28,233 nucleotides of DNA from Acidobacteriota bacterium (GTDB lineage: Bacteria; Acidobacteriota; Blastocatellia; Pyrinomonadales; Pyrinomonadaceae), in assembly GCA_023391155.1 (NCBI GenBank), contig JAEWBM010000102.1:1-28233 (forward strand), read 5' to 3'. The notes under the pieces are model-generated. The model was not told the DNA's origin. It saw only the letters and a list, made by a program, of their open reading frames with translations, and searched no databases. Shown one piece after another: positions 8,495 through 18,355 of the stretch (positions are counted from its first letter, which is position 1; each line of letters starts with the position of its first letter). The position numbers and the translations under genes are program-made.

Positions 8495-8917
8495 GTGACG
8501 AAAAAGAACCAAAATTCACTACTGCTGCTTACCACGCTTGGCGTGTACATCGGCCTGTTGATGGCCGGCGGGACGCCGGGCGTCGCGGCGCAGCAAGGGG
8601 CGATGACCCGCAACTTCGAGATCAGCGATGAGATCGAGGTGCGGGACGATCTGGATACGATACCGGATCATTCGGACGACGCCGCCGCACTTGAGCCGGA
8701 CGAGGCCCTCTTTGTCGGCTCCGCCGTTTCGGCATTTCTAAAGCTTCATTTCACGCCGGTAACTGTCGAAACTGTACGCACTCCGCAGCCGGTGTCCCGC
8801 GGCAGCGTGTTGAGACGCATTCCGCGTTATCTCGAAACATATCCCGCAATTGACCGGCATGCCGGCATCTCCGCCCAATCGCTTCCCCGCTCGGGGCTCG
8901 ACCCGCTGCACGTTTGA
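8495..8917 (+). CDS. Small exported or membrane-anchored protein of unknown function
   Basis: 140 residues from GTG 8495, 8 bases after the previous stop, so probably the third gene of the same operon. An N-terminal hydrophobic stretch (about 8-32, LLLLTTLGVYIGLLMAG then GVAAQQ) reads as a signal peptide. It is followed by an acidic segment (about 42-70) and a basic, proline-containing C-terminus (RRIPRYLETYP). I recognise no domain. The GTG start lacks a strong Shine-Dalgarno and relies on closeness to the upstream gene. The next gene, secA, follows after a 159-base leader, so this is probably the operon's end. Confidence 0.65.
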   Translation: MTKKNQNSLLLLTTLGVYIGLLMAGGTPGVAAQQGAMTRNFEISDEIEVRDDLDTIPDHSDDAAALEPDEALFVGSAVSAFLKLHFTPVTVETVRTPQPVSRGSVLRRIPRYLETYPAIDRHAGISAQSLPRSGLDPLHV

Positions 8918-8983
8918 CGCGATAGCAGCGGCGGGCGGAACACCCCTCGCCATTTCTTAACATCATTTAAATTTTGAGAGTTG

Positions 8984-9052
8984 CGATCGAGGTATCGATC
9001 GTTCAGAGTACAAACCTCGTGTTTGGTTTGGAACGACACGCCGCGTGGCGTG
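8984..9052 (+). promoter_or_regulatory. Cluster of three inverted repeats in the secA leader
   Basis: Three consecutive perfect inverted repeats lie in the 159 bases before secA: CGATCGA/TCGATCG (8984-8990 and 8995-9001, 4-base loop), CAAACC/GGTTTG (9011-9016 and 9025-9030) and CACGCC/GGCGTG (9037-9042 and 9047-9052, 4-base loop). None is followed by a T-run. They could be operator sites or leader RNA hairpins; the last ends about 11 bases before the AAGAGGAAAA ribosome binding region. Confidence 0.4.
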
Positions 9053-9076
9053 AACTCCCGAACATAAGAGGAAAAA

Positions 9077-11923
<2,847 letters not shown>

Positions 11924-11926
<3 letters not shown>

Positions 11927-11959
11927 AAGTTCAAAAAATGCCACGGCGCAGGAATGTAA
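11924..11959 (+). other. In-frame TAG inside the SecA zinc motif, with the rest of the motif after it
   Basis: TAG at 11924-11926 stands where homologues usually have a lysine codon (GSG-K-KFKKCHG). A single A-to-T change from AAG would create it. The ten codons after it (11927-11956) encode KFKKCHGAGM, an intact motif end, followed by TAA at 11957. TAG is used as an ordinary terminal stop elsewhere in the window (for example at 5417-5419 and at the end of kynureninase), so a wholesale code change is unlikely. The options are sequencing or assembly error, a recent mutation, or read-through giving two SecA forms. Confidence 0.9.
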
Positions 11960-11987
11960 CTGTCGCAGCGGCACGAACTAAACGAAG

Positions 11988-12022
11988 AAAGCGGCCCTCC
12001 TTTTGGAACGGCCGCTTTTTTT
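11988..12022 (+). terminator. Rho-independent terminator of secA
   Basis: AAAGCGGCC (11988-11996) pairs with GGCCGCTTT (12010-12018) around a 13-base loop, followed by a run of seven T. It lies about 30 bases beyond the downstream TAA at 11957, consistent with the original secA end being at 11959. On the opposite strand the T-tract is weak. Confidence 0.9.
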
Positions 12023-12055
12023 GTGTGCAGAAGGCGAGGCTCCGGAAAGCTCGTA

Positions 12056-12694
12056 TTATGATGTACTGTGATCCGGGATAGACCGTGCTTTACGCAGCTT
12101 GCGCCATAAAATCAGAGAAATTATCCCAAGTATAAGTGACGGTATAAGCCCAACTAGTAACCCTTGGGCAAACAGTATCCGTCCCCAGGCAAAATCTATA
12201 TCGTGCCGATGGTTCCAGATCTCGACCACCTTCCCGTCCTCAAATCTGAAGACGTTGATTATGGGAAGCGGACGCCGGCCGCCCAGTGCCTTCATCCACC
12301 AGGATGTCGGCTCAAAATCCCATTGCCAGCGGGTGGCGACCAGGTCCCCCTCGGCGATCTGAAAGTCGATCGTTCCTGACATATTGCCGTTATTCCAAAA
12401 CATTTCGGCGACATCCTTTTGCATCGCCGCGGGCTCCGTAAGCCCCTTATTGTCGCCGATGTCATGAATGGTGTAGTTCGGCGCGATTATCTCATCCACG
12501 ACGTCGGGGTTTCTGCTGAACCACACCTCGTTGTAGAAGCGCGTTGCGAGTGCCTTATTTACCTCCTGTTGGGTGGGTGCGGCAGCAGACTCCGGTGCGG
12601 TGGCAGCAGGCTTAACCGATGTTTGGGCCGATGCCGGGCCCGCAGAAAAAAGAAATAGCGACATCAAAATAAAAAGGGCGATGTTGGTAGGCAT
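12056..12694 (-). CDS. Exported SnoaL-like (NTF2-fold) protein with C-terminal membrane segment
   Basis: 212 residues from ATG 12692-12694, chosen for its GAGGAG ribosome binding site and an immediate signal peptide (1-23, ending ASAQ); longer in-frame starts add non-family residues. The middle (about 37-165) has the SnoaL/ester-cyclase pattern: a helix ALATRFYNEVW, PDVVDEIIAPNYTIHD, then AEGDLVATRWQWDF and NVFRFEDGKVVEIWNHRHD, in which the last aspartate-rich strand lines the NTF2-fold cavity. A strong hydrophobic segment near the C-terminus (GLLVGLIPSLILGIISLILW) followed by KLRKAR predicts a tail anchor with the domain outside the cytoplasm. The substrate is unknown. It diverges from the aminotransferase at 12932 and converges on secA. 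Confidence 0.8.
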   Translation of the reverse strand: MPTNIALFILMSLFLFSAGPASAQTSVKPAATAPESAAAPTQQEVNKALATRFYNEVWFSRNPDVVDEIIAPNYTIHDIGDNKGLTEPAAMQKDVAEMFWNNGNMSGTIDFQIAEGDLVATRWQWDFEPTSWWMKALGGRRPLPIINVFRFEDGKVVEIWNHRHDIDFAWGRILFAQGLLVGLIPSLILGIISLILWRKLRKARSIPDHSTS

Positions 12695-12931
12695 TTTCGG
12701 TACTCCTCGGGTTGAAGAAGGCTCGCAAGAGCTGGCGAACTTAACGAAGCGACGCAGGCAACATATCAGCACGAGGCCGCCGAGGCAAGGCCTGCCCTGT
12801 TCTCCACGCAAGACGCGGCCCAAAAATTCCTTTACTTGCACGGGCACCGGTGATAGAGTGCGTAACGTTCGCAACTTGTTTTGACCATTGGATTTGTTCC
12901 TATCGCATTTTTTCACCCATGAGGAGGGGAT

Positions 12932-14299
12932 ATGGTAGATCGACGGACATTTCTGGCCCGTACAGGGCTTTCGCTCGCGGGGGCCGCCGCCCTTACCGCA
13001 TCTTGCCGGGCAGGGACCGCCGCCATGGCCGACGATTCACCTGCATTTGATCCGAGGAGTTGGGACTCGGTCCGGCAACAGTTCGGCACATCGCCGGAGT
13101 TCGTTCATCTCGCCTCGTTCTTTCTCGCCTCGCACCCGAGGCCCGTTCGCGAGGCGATCGAAAAGCACCGCAAGGCACTGGACCTGAACCCGTTCGAGAC
13201 CGTCGAACACAATATGTTCGGCGAGCCGCTGGTCGTCGAGAAAAAGATCGCCGAATACATCGGCGGCAAAGCCGAAGAGATCGCCCTGACCGACAGCACG
13301 ACTATGGGCCTCGCTCTCATCTATCTTGGCCTGCCGATCAAGGCCGGACAAGAGATGCTCACCACCGACCACGATCATTACGCCCAACATGAATCAATAG
13401 CTCTCGCGGCTAAGCGCAGCGGCGCCACCGTCAAGCGCATTCCGCTCTTTGAAGATCACTCAAAGGTCTCTGAGGCCGACATCGTCGACCGCATCCGCAA
13501 GGCGATCACGCCGAAAACACGCACCGTCGGCGTTACCTGGGTCCATTCGAGCAGCGGCCTGAAACTCCCGATCCGTCAGATCGCCGCCGTCGTCGCCGAG
13601 GCAAATAAAGGCCGTGCCGAGGACGACCGGGCGCTCCTGGTCGTGGATGGCGTCCACGGCATCGGCATCGAAGACGAAAAGATCGCCGAGATGGGCGCCG
13701 ATCTGTTTTCGGCCGGAACACACAAATGGGTCTTCGCGCCCCGCGGCACCGGCTTCGTATGGGCGAAGCCCGAGATATGGCCAAAGATGACGCCGGTCAT
13801 CCCCTCGTTCGGCGGCGTGCCATATGTCGCCTGGATGATGGAAAGCAACATCCACGATCCCGCCGTTCACAAGGCGATCAAGGATTTCACAGGCCAGGAG
13901 ATAAAGGGCACATGGGGCGAGTGGTTCAGCCCCGGCGGCTTTCACGCTTTTGAACATCAATGGTCGATTCCCGCCGCCATCGATTTCCATCTCGCGATCG
14001 GGAAAAAGCGCGTCGCAGAGCGCATCTACGAATTGAACGACCAGGCAAAAGAGGAGTTGGCTAAGATGAAGCACGTCAAGCTTTACACGCCGATGGGCAG
14101 CAAAATGTCCGCCGGGATAATATGCTTCGACGTCGAAGGCATGCGCCCCGAAGCGGTCGTCGCAAAACTTCTCGAAAAGAAAGTGATCGCATCGACCACG
14201 CCTTATCGCGTGACATATGCCCGGCTGGCACCGAGCCTGCTGAACACTCCCGAAGAGATCGACAAAGCGCTCGGCTATATTCGCGAAATGGCGGGCTGA
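12932..14299 (+). CDS. Tat-exported class V aminotransferase (isopenicillin-N-epimerase-like)
   Basis: 455 residues after an excellent AGGAGGGG site. The N-terminus carries a twin-arginine motif DRRTFLA and a hydrophobic stretch ending ALTASC, so export of a folded, cofactor-loaded enzyme is expected; the cysteine at 25 could also be a weak lipobox. The mature part is a fold-type-I PLP enzyme of class V (cysteine desulfurase/CefD branch): DSTTMGLALIY (substrate and phosphate loop, about 121-131), VVDGVHGIG with D239 and H242, and the Schiff-base lysine K265 in GTHKWVFAPRGTGF. Reactions in this branch range from epimerisation to beta-elimination, and the sequence alone does not settle the substrate. 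A PLP enzyme outside the cytoplasm is unusual but recurs in this branch. There is no obvious partner; the divergent neighbour is SnoaL-like. Confidence 0.85.
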   Translation: MVDRRTFLARTGLSLAGAAALTASCRAGTAAMADDSPAFDPRSWDSVRQQFGTSPEFVHLASFFLASHPRPVREAIEKHRKALDLNPFETVEHNMFGEPLVVEKKIAEYIGGKAEEIALTDSTTMGLALIYLGLPIKAGQEMLTTDHDHYAQHESIALAAKRSGATVKRIPLFEDHSKVSEADIVDRIRKAITPKTRTVGVTWVHSSSGLKLPIRQIAAVVAEANKGRAEDDRALLVVDGVHGIGIEDEKIAEMGADLFSAGTHKWVFAPRGTGFVWAKPEIWPKMTPVIPSFGGVPYVAWMMESNIHDPAVHKAIKDFTGQEIKGTWGEWFSPGGFHAFEHQWSIPAAIDFHLAIGKKRVAERIYELNDQAKEELAKMKHVKLYTPMGSKMSAGIICFDVEGMRPEAVVAKLLEKKVIASTTPYRVTYARLAPSLLNTPEEIDKALGYIREMAG

Positions 14300-14335
14300 A
14301 CGTCTGCTCCAAGACATTGTCGGTCAACATTTTGC

Positions 14336-14341
14336 GATAAT
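14336..14341 (+). promoter_or_regulatory. Possible -10 element just before the 14350 gene (leaderless start)
   Basis: GATAAT ends 8 bases before ATG 14350, so a transcript begun the usual 6-8 bases downstream would have almost no leader. No Shine-Dalgarno precedes that ATG, which fits. No -35 box is well placed (TTGTCG at 14317 gives only a 13-base spacer), so the call is weak. Confidence 0.3.
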
Positions 14342-14349
14342 CTTCACTC

Positions 14350-14835
14350 ATGAGCGATGCACCCACAGATACGAATGCGCCCGCGTCGGACGACGAGATG
14401 CGGCGGCGTGTGATCGAGCTTGCATTTGACGGCGACGAAGCTGCCTTTCGGAAGTTTTGCGAGACGATCAAGGCCGAGGTGCCGGAGGGAACCACCGCCG
14501 TACTTCGCGGCAGCTCGATAACCGGCGAGCGCTATGACGACGGAGCCCCGTTCGATGCCGACGGCCCCGGCACAAGCGATCTTGACCTCACCCTCGTCGG
14601 CGATGAGATCTTCGAATTCTATTCGCTGACCGGTTCCTATATCCCCGGCGTCCACACGATGCCGATGGGTGAGGACCACCCCGACATCGCGCCAAAGCTC
14701 GAACCGCTCCGTGAAAAGCTGGTCGCAATGGTCGGCCGCCCCGTCAACATACAGGCGAGCCGCGACCTGTTCATGTACATCCGCGGCGAGCTGATCGGCC
14801 AGCCCTACCTCACGCTCTTCGGTAAGGTCGGCTGA
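14350..14835 (+). CDS. Nucleotidyltransferase-like protein (pol-beta superfamily)
   Basis: 161 residues. The core is RGSSITGE at about 53-60, then, after an aspartate- and glycine-rich stretch, GTSDLDLTLVG at about 74-84. This is the G-S ... D-x-D pattern of the pol-beta nucleotidyltransferase fold, with a longer than usual insert between the two parts. In minimal nucleotidyltransferases a third acid sits on a later strand; here the likely equivalent reads RPVNIQAS, which may lack it, so activity is uncertain. There is no signal peptide. The stop overlaps the next start (TGATG), tying it to the EEP protein. It could be a transferase acting on RNA, protein or antibiotic-like molecules, or an inactive relative. 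Confidence 0.7.
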   Translation: MSDAPTDTNAPASDDEMRRRVIELAFDGDEAAFRKFCETIKAEVPEGTTAVLRGSSITGERYDDGAPFDADGPGTSDLDLTLVGDEIFEFYSLTGSYIPGVHTMPMGEDHPDIAPKLEPLREKLVAMVGRPVNIQASRDLFMYIRGELIGQPYLTLFGKVG

Positions 14836-15566
14836 TGCTCAAATTGCTGACATACAACATCCGAAAAGGGGGCCGCGGGCGCGAGATGGCGATCGCCGAG
14901 GTCATCCGTGGATGGTCACCCGACCTCGTGCTGCTTCAGGAGGCGACCGACACCCGCGTCGTAAAAAGCGTTGCCGACATGGCCGGGCTGCCCCATTTCA
15001 ACAGCCGCAGGGATTTTTCAACCGCATTTCTTTCCAGAACTGCTCCGCTCTCGTCAAAATGGCTCGATCTGCCCGAGGTACGCCGGGCCGTGCTCGAGAT
15101 CGAATTGCCGGGCCTGACCGTCTACAACGTCCACCTCCGCGCCGTACATTCAAATTGGACCGAGCGGGGCCGCAAACGCGAGTTGCGGGCATTGCTCAGG
15201 GAGATCGAGGCACGTGCCGAGCAGCCGCACATCATCGCCGGCGACCTGAACACCCTCGCGCCCGACGAGACCCTCGATCTGAGAAAACTGCCGCCCCGGC
15301 TGAGGCTCGTGAATTGGGTGACCGGCGGCAAGGTGCGGTACGAAACGATCCAGATCATGCTTGACGCTGGCTACATCGACGTTTACCGCAGCCTGCATTA
15401 TGACAAGGGGTTCACCTTCCCGACATGGGACCCGCACGTAAGGCTCGATTTCATATTCGCCCCCAACGAGATCGCCGAACGTGTCACCCAGTGCACAGTC
15501 CTTACCGGCCTCCCCGCCCCCTCGGCATCGGACCATTTTCCGCTCGCAGCGGTGATCGGGAAATAA
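14835..15566 (+). CDS. Endonuclease/exonuclease/phosphatase (EEP) family protein, cytoplasmic
   Basis: 243 residues, full length for a compact EEP domain. Catalytic motifs are all present: TYNIR (N8), LLQEA (E36), YNVHLR (H100), GDLNT (D137 and N139), LDFIF (D205) and the closing SDHFPL (D233, H234). The family hydrolyses phosphodiester or phosphomonoester bonds with Mg2+; substrates range from DNA and RNA to inositol phosphates and lipids, and cannot be read from these motifs. No signal peptide, so it acts in the cytoplasm, unlike the second EEP protein in this window. ATG 14835 overlaps the upstream TGA (TGATG), so it is translationally coupled to the nucleotidyltransferase-like gene. Confidence 0.88.
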   Translation: MLKLLTYNIRKGGRGREMAIAEVIRGWSPDLVLLQEATDTRVVKSVADMAGLPHFNSRRDFSTAFLSRTAPLSSKWLDLPEVRRAVLEIELPGLTVYNVHLRAVHSNWTERGRKRELRALLREIEARAEQPHIIAGDLNTLAPDETLDLRKLPPRLRLVNWVTGGKVRYETIQIMLDAGYIDVYRSLHYDKGFTFPTWDPHVRLDFIFAPNEIAERVTQCTVLTGLPAPSASDHFPLAAVIGK

Positions 15567-15648
15567 TCCGCACTCGGTAGTCCGGAGTCCCGGGCCGCTT
15601 TTTTCGCGCCTGAACAAACTTAAGGTCGCGGTCCACCGTCCAAAAACG

Positions 15649-15677
15649 TTGAAATCCCGGGGCCTGCTGACTATAAT
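15649..15677 (+). promoter_or_regulatory. Sigma-70-type promoter of the TPR/TonB-C gene
   Basis: TTGAAA at 15649-15654, a 17-base spacer, and a perfect TATAAT at 15672-15677. Transcription would start near 15684, leaving a leader of about 10 bases before ATG 15695. This is the best match to the housekeeping consensus in the window. Confidence 0.75.
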
Positions 15678-15694
15678 GATGGCGGATCCCCGCT

Positions 15695-16687
15695 ATGAAA
15701 TTCCCAATTAAAGCCGCTCTGTTAACGGTCGTCATATTCGCCGCCTCGTCACTCGCCCTTGCCCAAACCGAACCGGACTACGTTTTGAGCTATCGCGCTG
15801 GAAACTCTAAGGCCGCTGAGAAACAGGCAAAGGCGGCGACAAAGCAAAATTCCCAAGACGGTAAAGCCTGGTATTACCTTGGCTTAGCGCGGGTGGGCCA
15901 GGATGATCATCATGATGCACGGAGATCTCTTAAGAACGCACTCAAGTCGCTGCCGAACGACTCTAATGTGCTAGCTGCTCTCGCTTGGACGTCATTTCAA
16001 ATTGGGGCGACCTCCGATGCTATGGAATTTGCGGAAAAGTCCTTGAGCTCCGATTCGCAAAATGCCCACGCACATTATGTAAAAGCGTTGTTATTGTTGC
16101 CAAAACAGGATTACGATTCAGTTTACGACAGTGCATCGGCGGCGATCGAATCGAATCCTCAGCTATGGGCGGCTTATCGTCTAAGGGCATTTGCATTGAT
16201 CGGTAAGTTTGACCAGGAACGACGAAACAGTGCATCCGGCAAAGGCCCAAGTTCGCTGTTATTCGACGCTGCAAGCGATTTCGAGGTATATATCCGGAAC
16301 GTCACTACTGCGGCTCACGACCCCTTTGGTGCGGACTATCTCGAAAGTATTCGCTTTTATGCGGATTACTATAAAAAGACCGCAGATGTCGATGGGACTG
16401 CTGTTCCGACTGCGAAAGATCGAACCTCTTTCCGTATAAGATCGAAGCCGGGGGCACCTTTTTCTGCGGATGCTCGAACGGCAAGAATCGAAGGGTCGGT
16501 CCGTGTCGCCGTCCAGCTCAGAGAAGATGGCCGTGTGGGTCACATTTTGTTACTGACTCCGCTGGGATTTGGGCTAGACGAGAATGTGATGAAAACCGCC
16601 TCACTGATTGATTTCGAGCCTGCGCGGAATAGGGGACTACCCGTATCCACATTGGCGACGCTTGAATACTCCTTCAAGATCTCTTAA
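15695..16687 (+). CDS. Exported TPR protein with C-terminal TonB-like domain
   Basis: 330 residues. A signal peptide (1-23, ending LALAQ) is followed by a run of TPR-like helical pairs (about 38-170: AWYYLGLARVGQDDHHDARRS, then two or three weaker units). A linker leads to a TonB C-terminal type domain (about 250-330): ARIEGSVRVAVQLREDGRVG, then LDENVMKTASLIDFEPA, ending in a LEYSFKI strand. Lacking a membrane anchor, it is not a classical TonB; TPR+TonB-C exported proteins usually act as periplasmic scaffolds, with no known reaction. Base composition is more AT-rich at third codon positions than in the EEP genes on either side. It has its own promoter and no strong Shine-Dalgarno. It converges on the secreted EEP gene with only 8 bases between stops. 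Confidence 0.8.
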   Translation: MKFPIKAALLTVVIFAASSLALAQTEPDYVLSYRAGNSKAAEKQAKAATKQNSQDGKAWYYLGLARVGQDDHHDARRSLKNALKSLPNDSNVLAALAWTSFQIGATSDAMEFAEKSLSSDSQNAHAHYVKALLLLPKQDYDSVYDSASAAIESNPQLWAAYRLRAFALIGKFDQERRNSASGKGPSSLLFDAASDFEVYIRNVTTAAHDPFGADYLESIRFYADYYKKTADVDGTAVPTAKDRTSFRIRSKPGAPFSADARTARIEGSVRVAVQLREDGRVGHILLLTPLGFGLDENVMKTASLIDFEPARNRGLPVSTLATLEYSFKIS

Positions 16688-16695
16688 TCCGCCGG

Positions 16696-18297
16696 TTATA
16701 TCTTCGGCTCCCCGAGCGGCAGATCCACGACCATCGGGCGGTGGTCTGAAATGCGGTCTTCTACGGCTTCGTTCACGGTCGTGAGTGTTCGGCCGAAATG
16801 CGGAGCAAATCGGTACGGCCCGTTTTTCGCAAACGGGGCCCGCAGCTCGCCCGGTTTGACGAATATCCAGTCGAGCTTATATTTCCCGATGAACATTATC
16901 GGCCGTGCTACCTGATAGGTGGTGACAAAGCCCTTTTTCCCTCGCTGGTTCGAATTGGCAAAACTCTTCCCCTTGCCACCTACCGACCGCTCCTTATCCC
17001 CGCGCAGGTCAAATGCGCTGCCGTCATCGAACCTGAACTTCTTCAGCGCGTCAAAAAGCTTTCGTTCCGGATTGGGCGCAATGAATGGGATATGCTTCAC
17101 GGTGGGATCAGAGTGTTTCCGTCCAAAGGTTATCCCCGAAAGTATAACTCCTTCCAAAAGCCCGATGCCGAGAGCGTAGGTGGCCGCCTGCCGCATCCAA
17201 TATTTTGGATCCCCGATCCGCATCATTATCTCTCGTCGGATGGAGGTCGGCGTCAGGTCCGATGTGCTCGTGTTCAGATCGCCCGCAAGTATCACCGGCC
17301 CGGAAACCGTCTTCAATTCGCGAAGCAATTCGCTGAATTGAATCCCGCGGTCACGCGGCTTTGCTCGGTTTTCCAGGTGGGTCGCCGCTATCGTAGCCCG
17401 CCCTGTCGGCAGCCGTTCATCGACGATGTCGGCGATCAAAGTCGTCCGGCCGCCGCGGCGTATCTCGCGAAGGGTCTCTTCGCGGAAAACTGTCTTTGCG
17501 ATCCCCCGTTTCCCTTTTTCAACTATGCTCGGCCCTCGCTTTTCCTTCCGGTACCAGTCGTAAGGCTGATGTTCAAAGGGTACGAGCCTCACATTTTCCA
17601 GCGGGAAGCGGCTCAATATCGCGATGCCGTGCAGACCCTTATAACTTTCCGGGTCTACGCGGAAGATCTCCATTAATTCCCGCTCCGCCTCGTCGGCGGG
17701 CTCGAACCGCTCGGCGAGATAAATCGGGCTGAGTTCAATGAACTGCACGCCGAATGCGTAGTGCATTCCCAAAAGGTCTGCGAGCTCCGCCGCCACGTTT
17801 CGATAGCCCGTGGGCTTCATCCCCCAATCAACCTCGTTCAGGATGATCACGTCCGCGGCGCGGAGCATCTCTGCCTCTCGCAATATTTGCTCCAGTCGAT
17901 CACTGCCCGCCTCAAATTCCTCCGGGTCAAGCAATGACTTTAGATCGGCTTCGCCCGCGAACAACGCCTTTATCGCGTCGAGCCGTGTACCGCGTTGTAT
18001 GTTCCAGTGAGCGACCCGTAAAAACTCACCAAGGTGCGGGTCGGCCTTAAAGCTCTGTCGTAATCGGCCGTTGTTGAGAACGAACGGGGTCGTCAGTACC
18101 CGGTCGAGCTTGGCCCGAAGTTCCGGTTGTGGCTCTTCATGCTGGTATAAAGCGGAAAGCTCGGAATAGGAGAAAAACCTGTCGGCAGCGTCTTTGCTAA
18201 AGGCCGGGAGGCCGGCGCCAACCCAAAGTATTAAAACAATGGCGAGCGACAAATGCCGGTCAAGGATGACCTTAGGGTGCGGGCTAAAAAAGAACAT
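16696..18297 (-). CDS. Secreted endonuclease/exonuclease/phosphatase family protein
   Basis: 533 residues, twice the size of the other EEP protein. A signal peptide (hydrophobic 16-32, cleavage near AFS) indicates export. Catalytic motifs are spread out: AHWNIQRG (N99), LNEVDWG (E155), ATHLEN, AGDLNT, LDWIFVKPG and a final SDHRPM. The long inserts, one around 190-290 and one around 380-460, would build a wide substrate pocket or lid. Possible targets are extracellular DNA, phospholipids or other phosphoesters; the motifs do not decide. ATG 18295-18297 is the only start that keeps the signal peptide, but it lies only 3 bases beyond the tail of the terminator of the preceding dipeptidase gene and has no Shine-Dalgarno. 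Confidence 0.85.
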   Translation of the reverse strand: MFFFSPHPKVILDRHLSLAIVLILWVGAGLPAFSKDAADRFFSYSELSALYQHEEPQPELRAKLDRVLTTPFVLNNGRLRQSFKADPHLGEFLRVAHWNIQRGTRLDAIKALFAGEADLKSLLDPEEFEAGSDRLEQILREAEMLRAADVIILNEVDWGMKPTGYRNVAAELADLLGMHYAFGVQFIELSPIYLAERFEPADEAERELMEIFRVDPESYKGLHGIAILSRFPLENVRLVPFEHQPYDWYRKEKRGPSIVEKGKRGIAKTVFREETLREIRRGGRTTLIADIVDERLPTGRATIAATHLENRAKPRDRGIQFSELLRELKTVSGPVILAGDLNTSTSDLTPTSIRREIMMRIGDPKYWMRQAATYALGIGLLEGVILSGITFGRKHSDPTVKHIPFIAPNPERKLFDALKKFRFDDGSAFDLRGDKERSVGGKGKSFANSNQRGKKGFVTTYQVARPIMFIGKYKLDWIFVKPGELRAPFAKNGPYRFAPHFGRTLTTVNEAVEDRISDHRPMVVDLPLGEPKI

Positions 18298-18300
18298 CGG

Positions 18301-18338
18301 GGGAAAAATTAAAGCCCCCTCGGTCTTACCGAAGGGGC
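18301..18338 (-). terminator. Rho-independent terminator after the dipeptidase gene
   Basis: On the minus strand GCCCCTTCGG (18338-18329) pairs with CCGAGGGGGC (18323-18314) with one mismatch and a 5-base loop, then TTTAATTTTT. It lies 17 bases after the dipeptidase stop and immediately before the start of the secreted EEP gene. Confidence 0.85.
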
Positions 18339-18355
18339 ATAGGCAAAGCTATTTC

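Noticed and set aside
15567..15612. Terminator after the cytoplasmic EEP gene
   Set aside because: A run of six T follows GGGCCGC, but I find only a 4-base stem (CCGG/CCGG) next to it, too weak to call.
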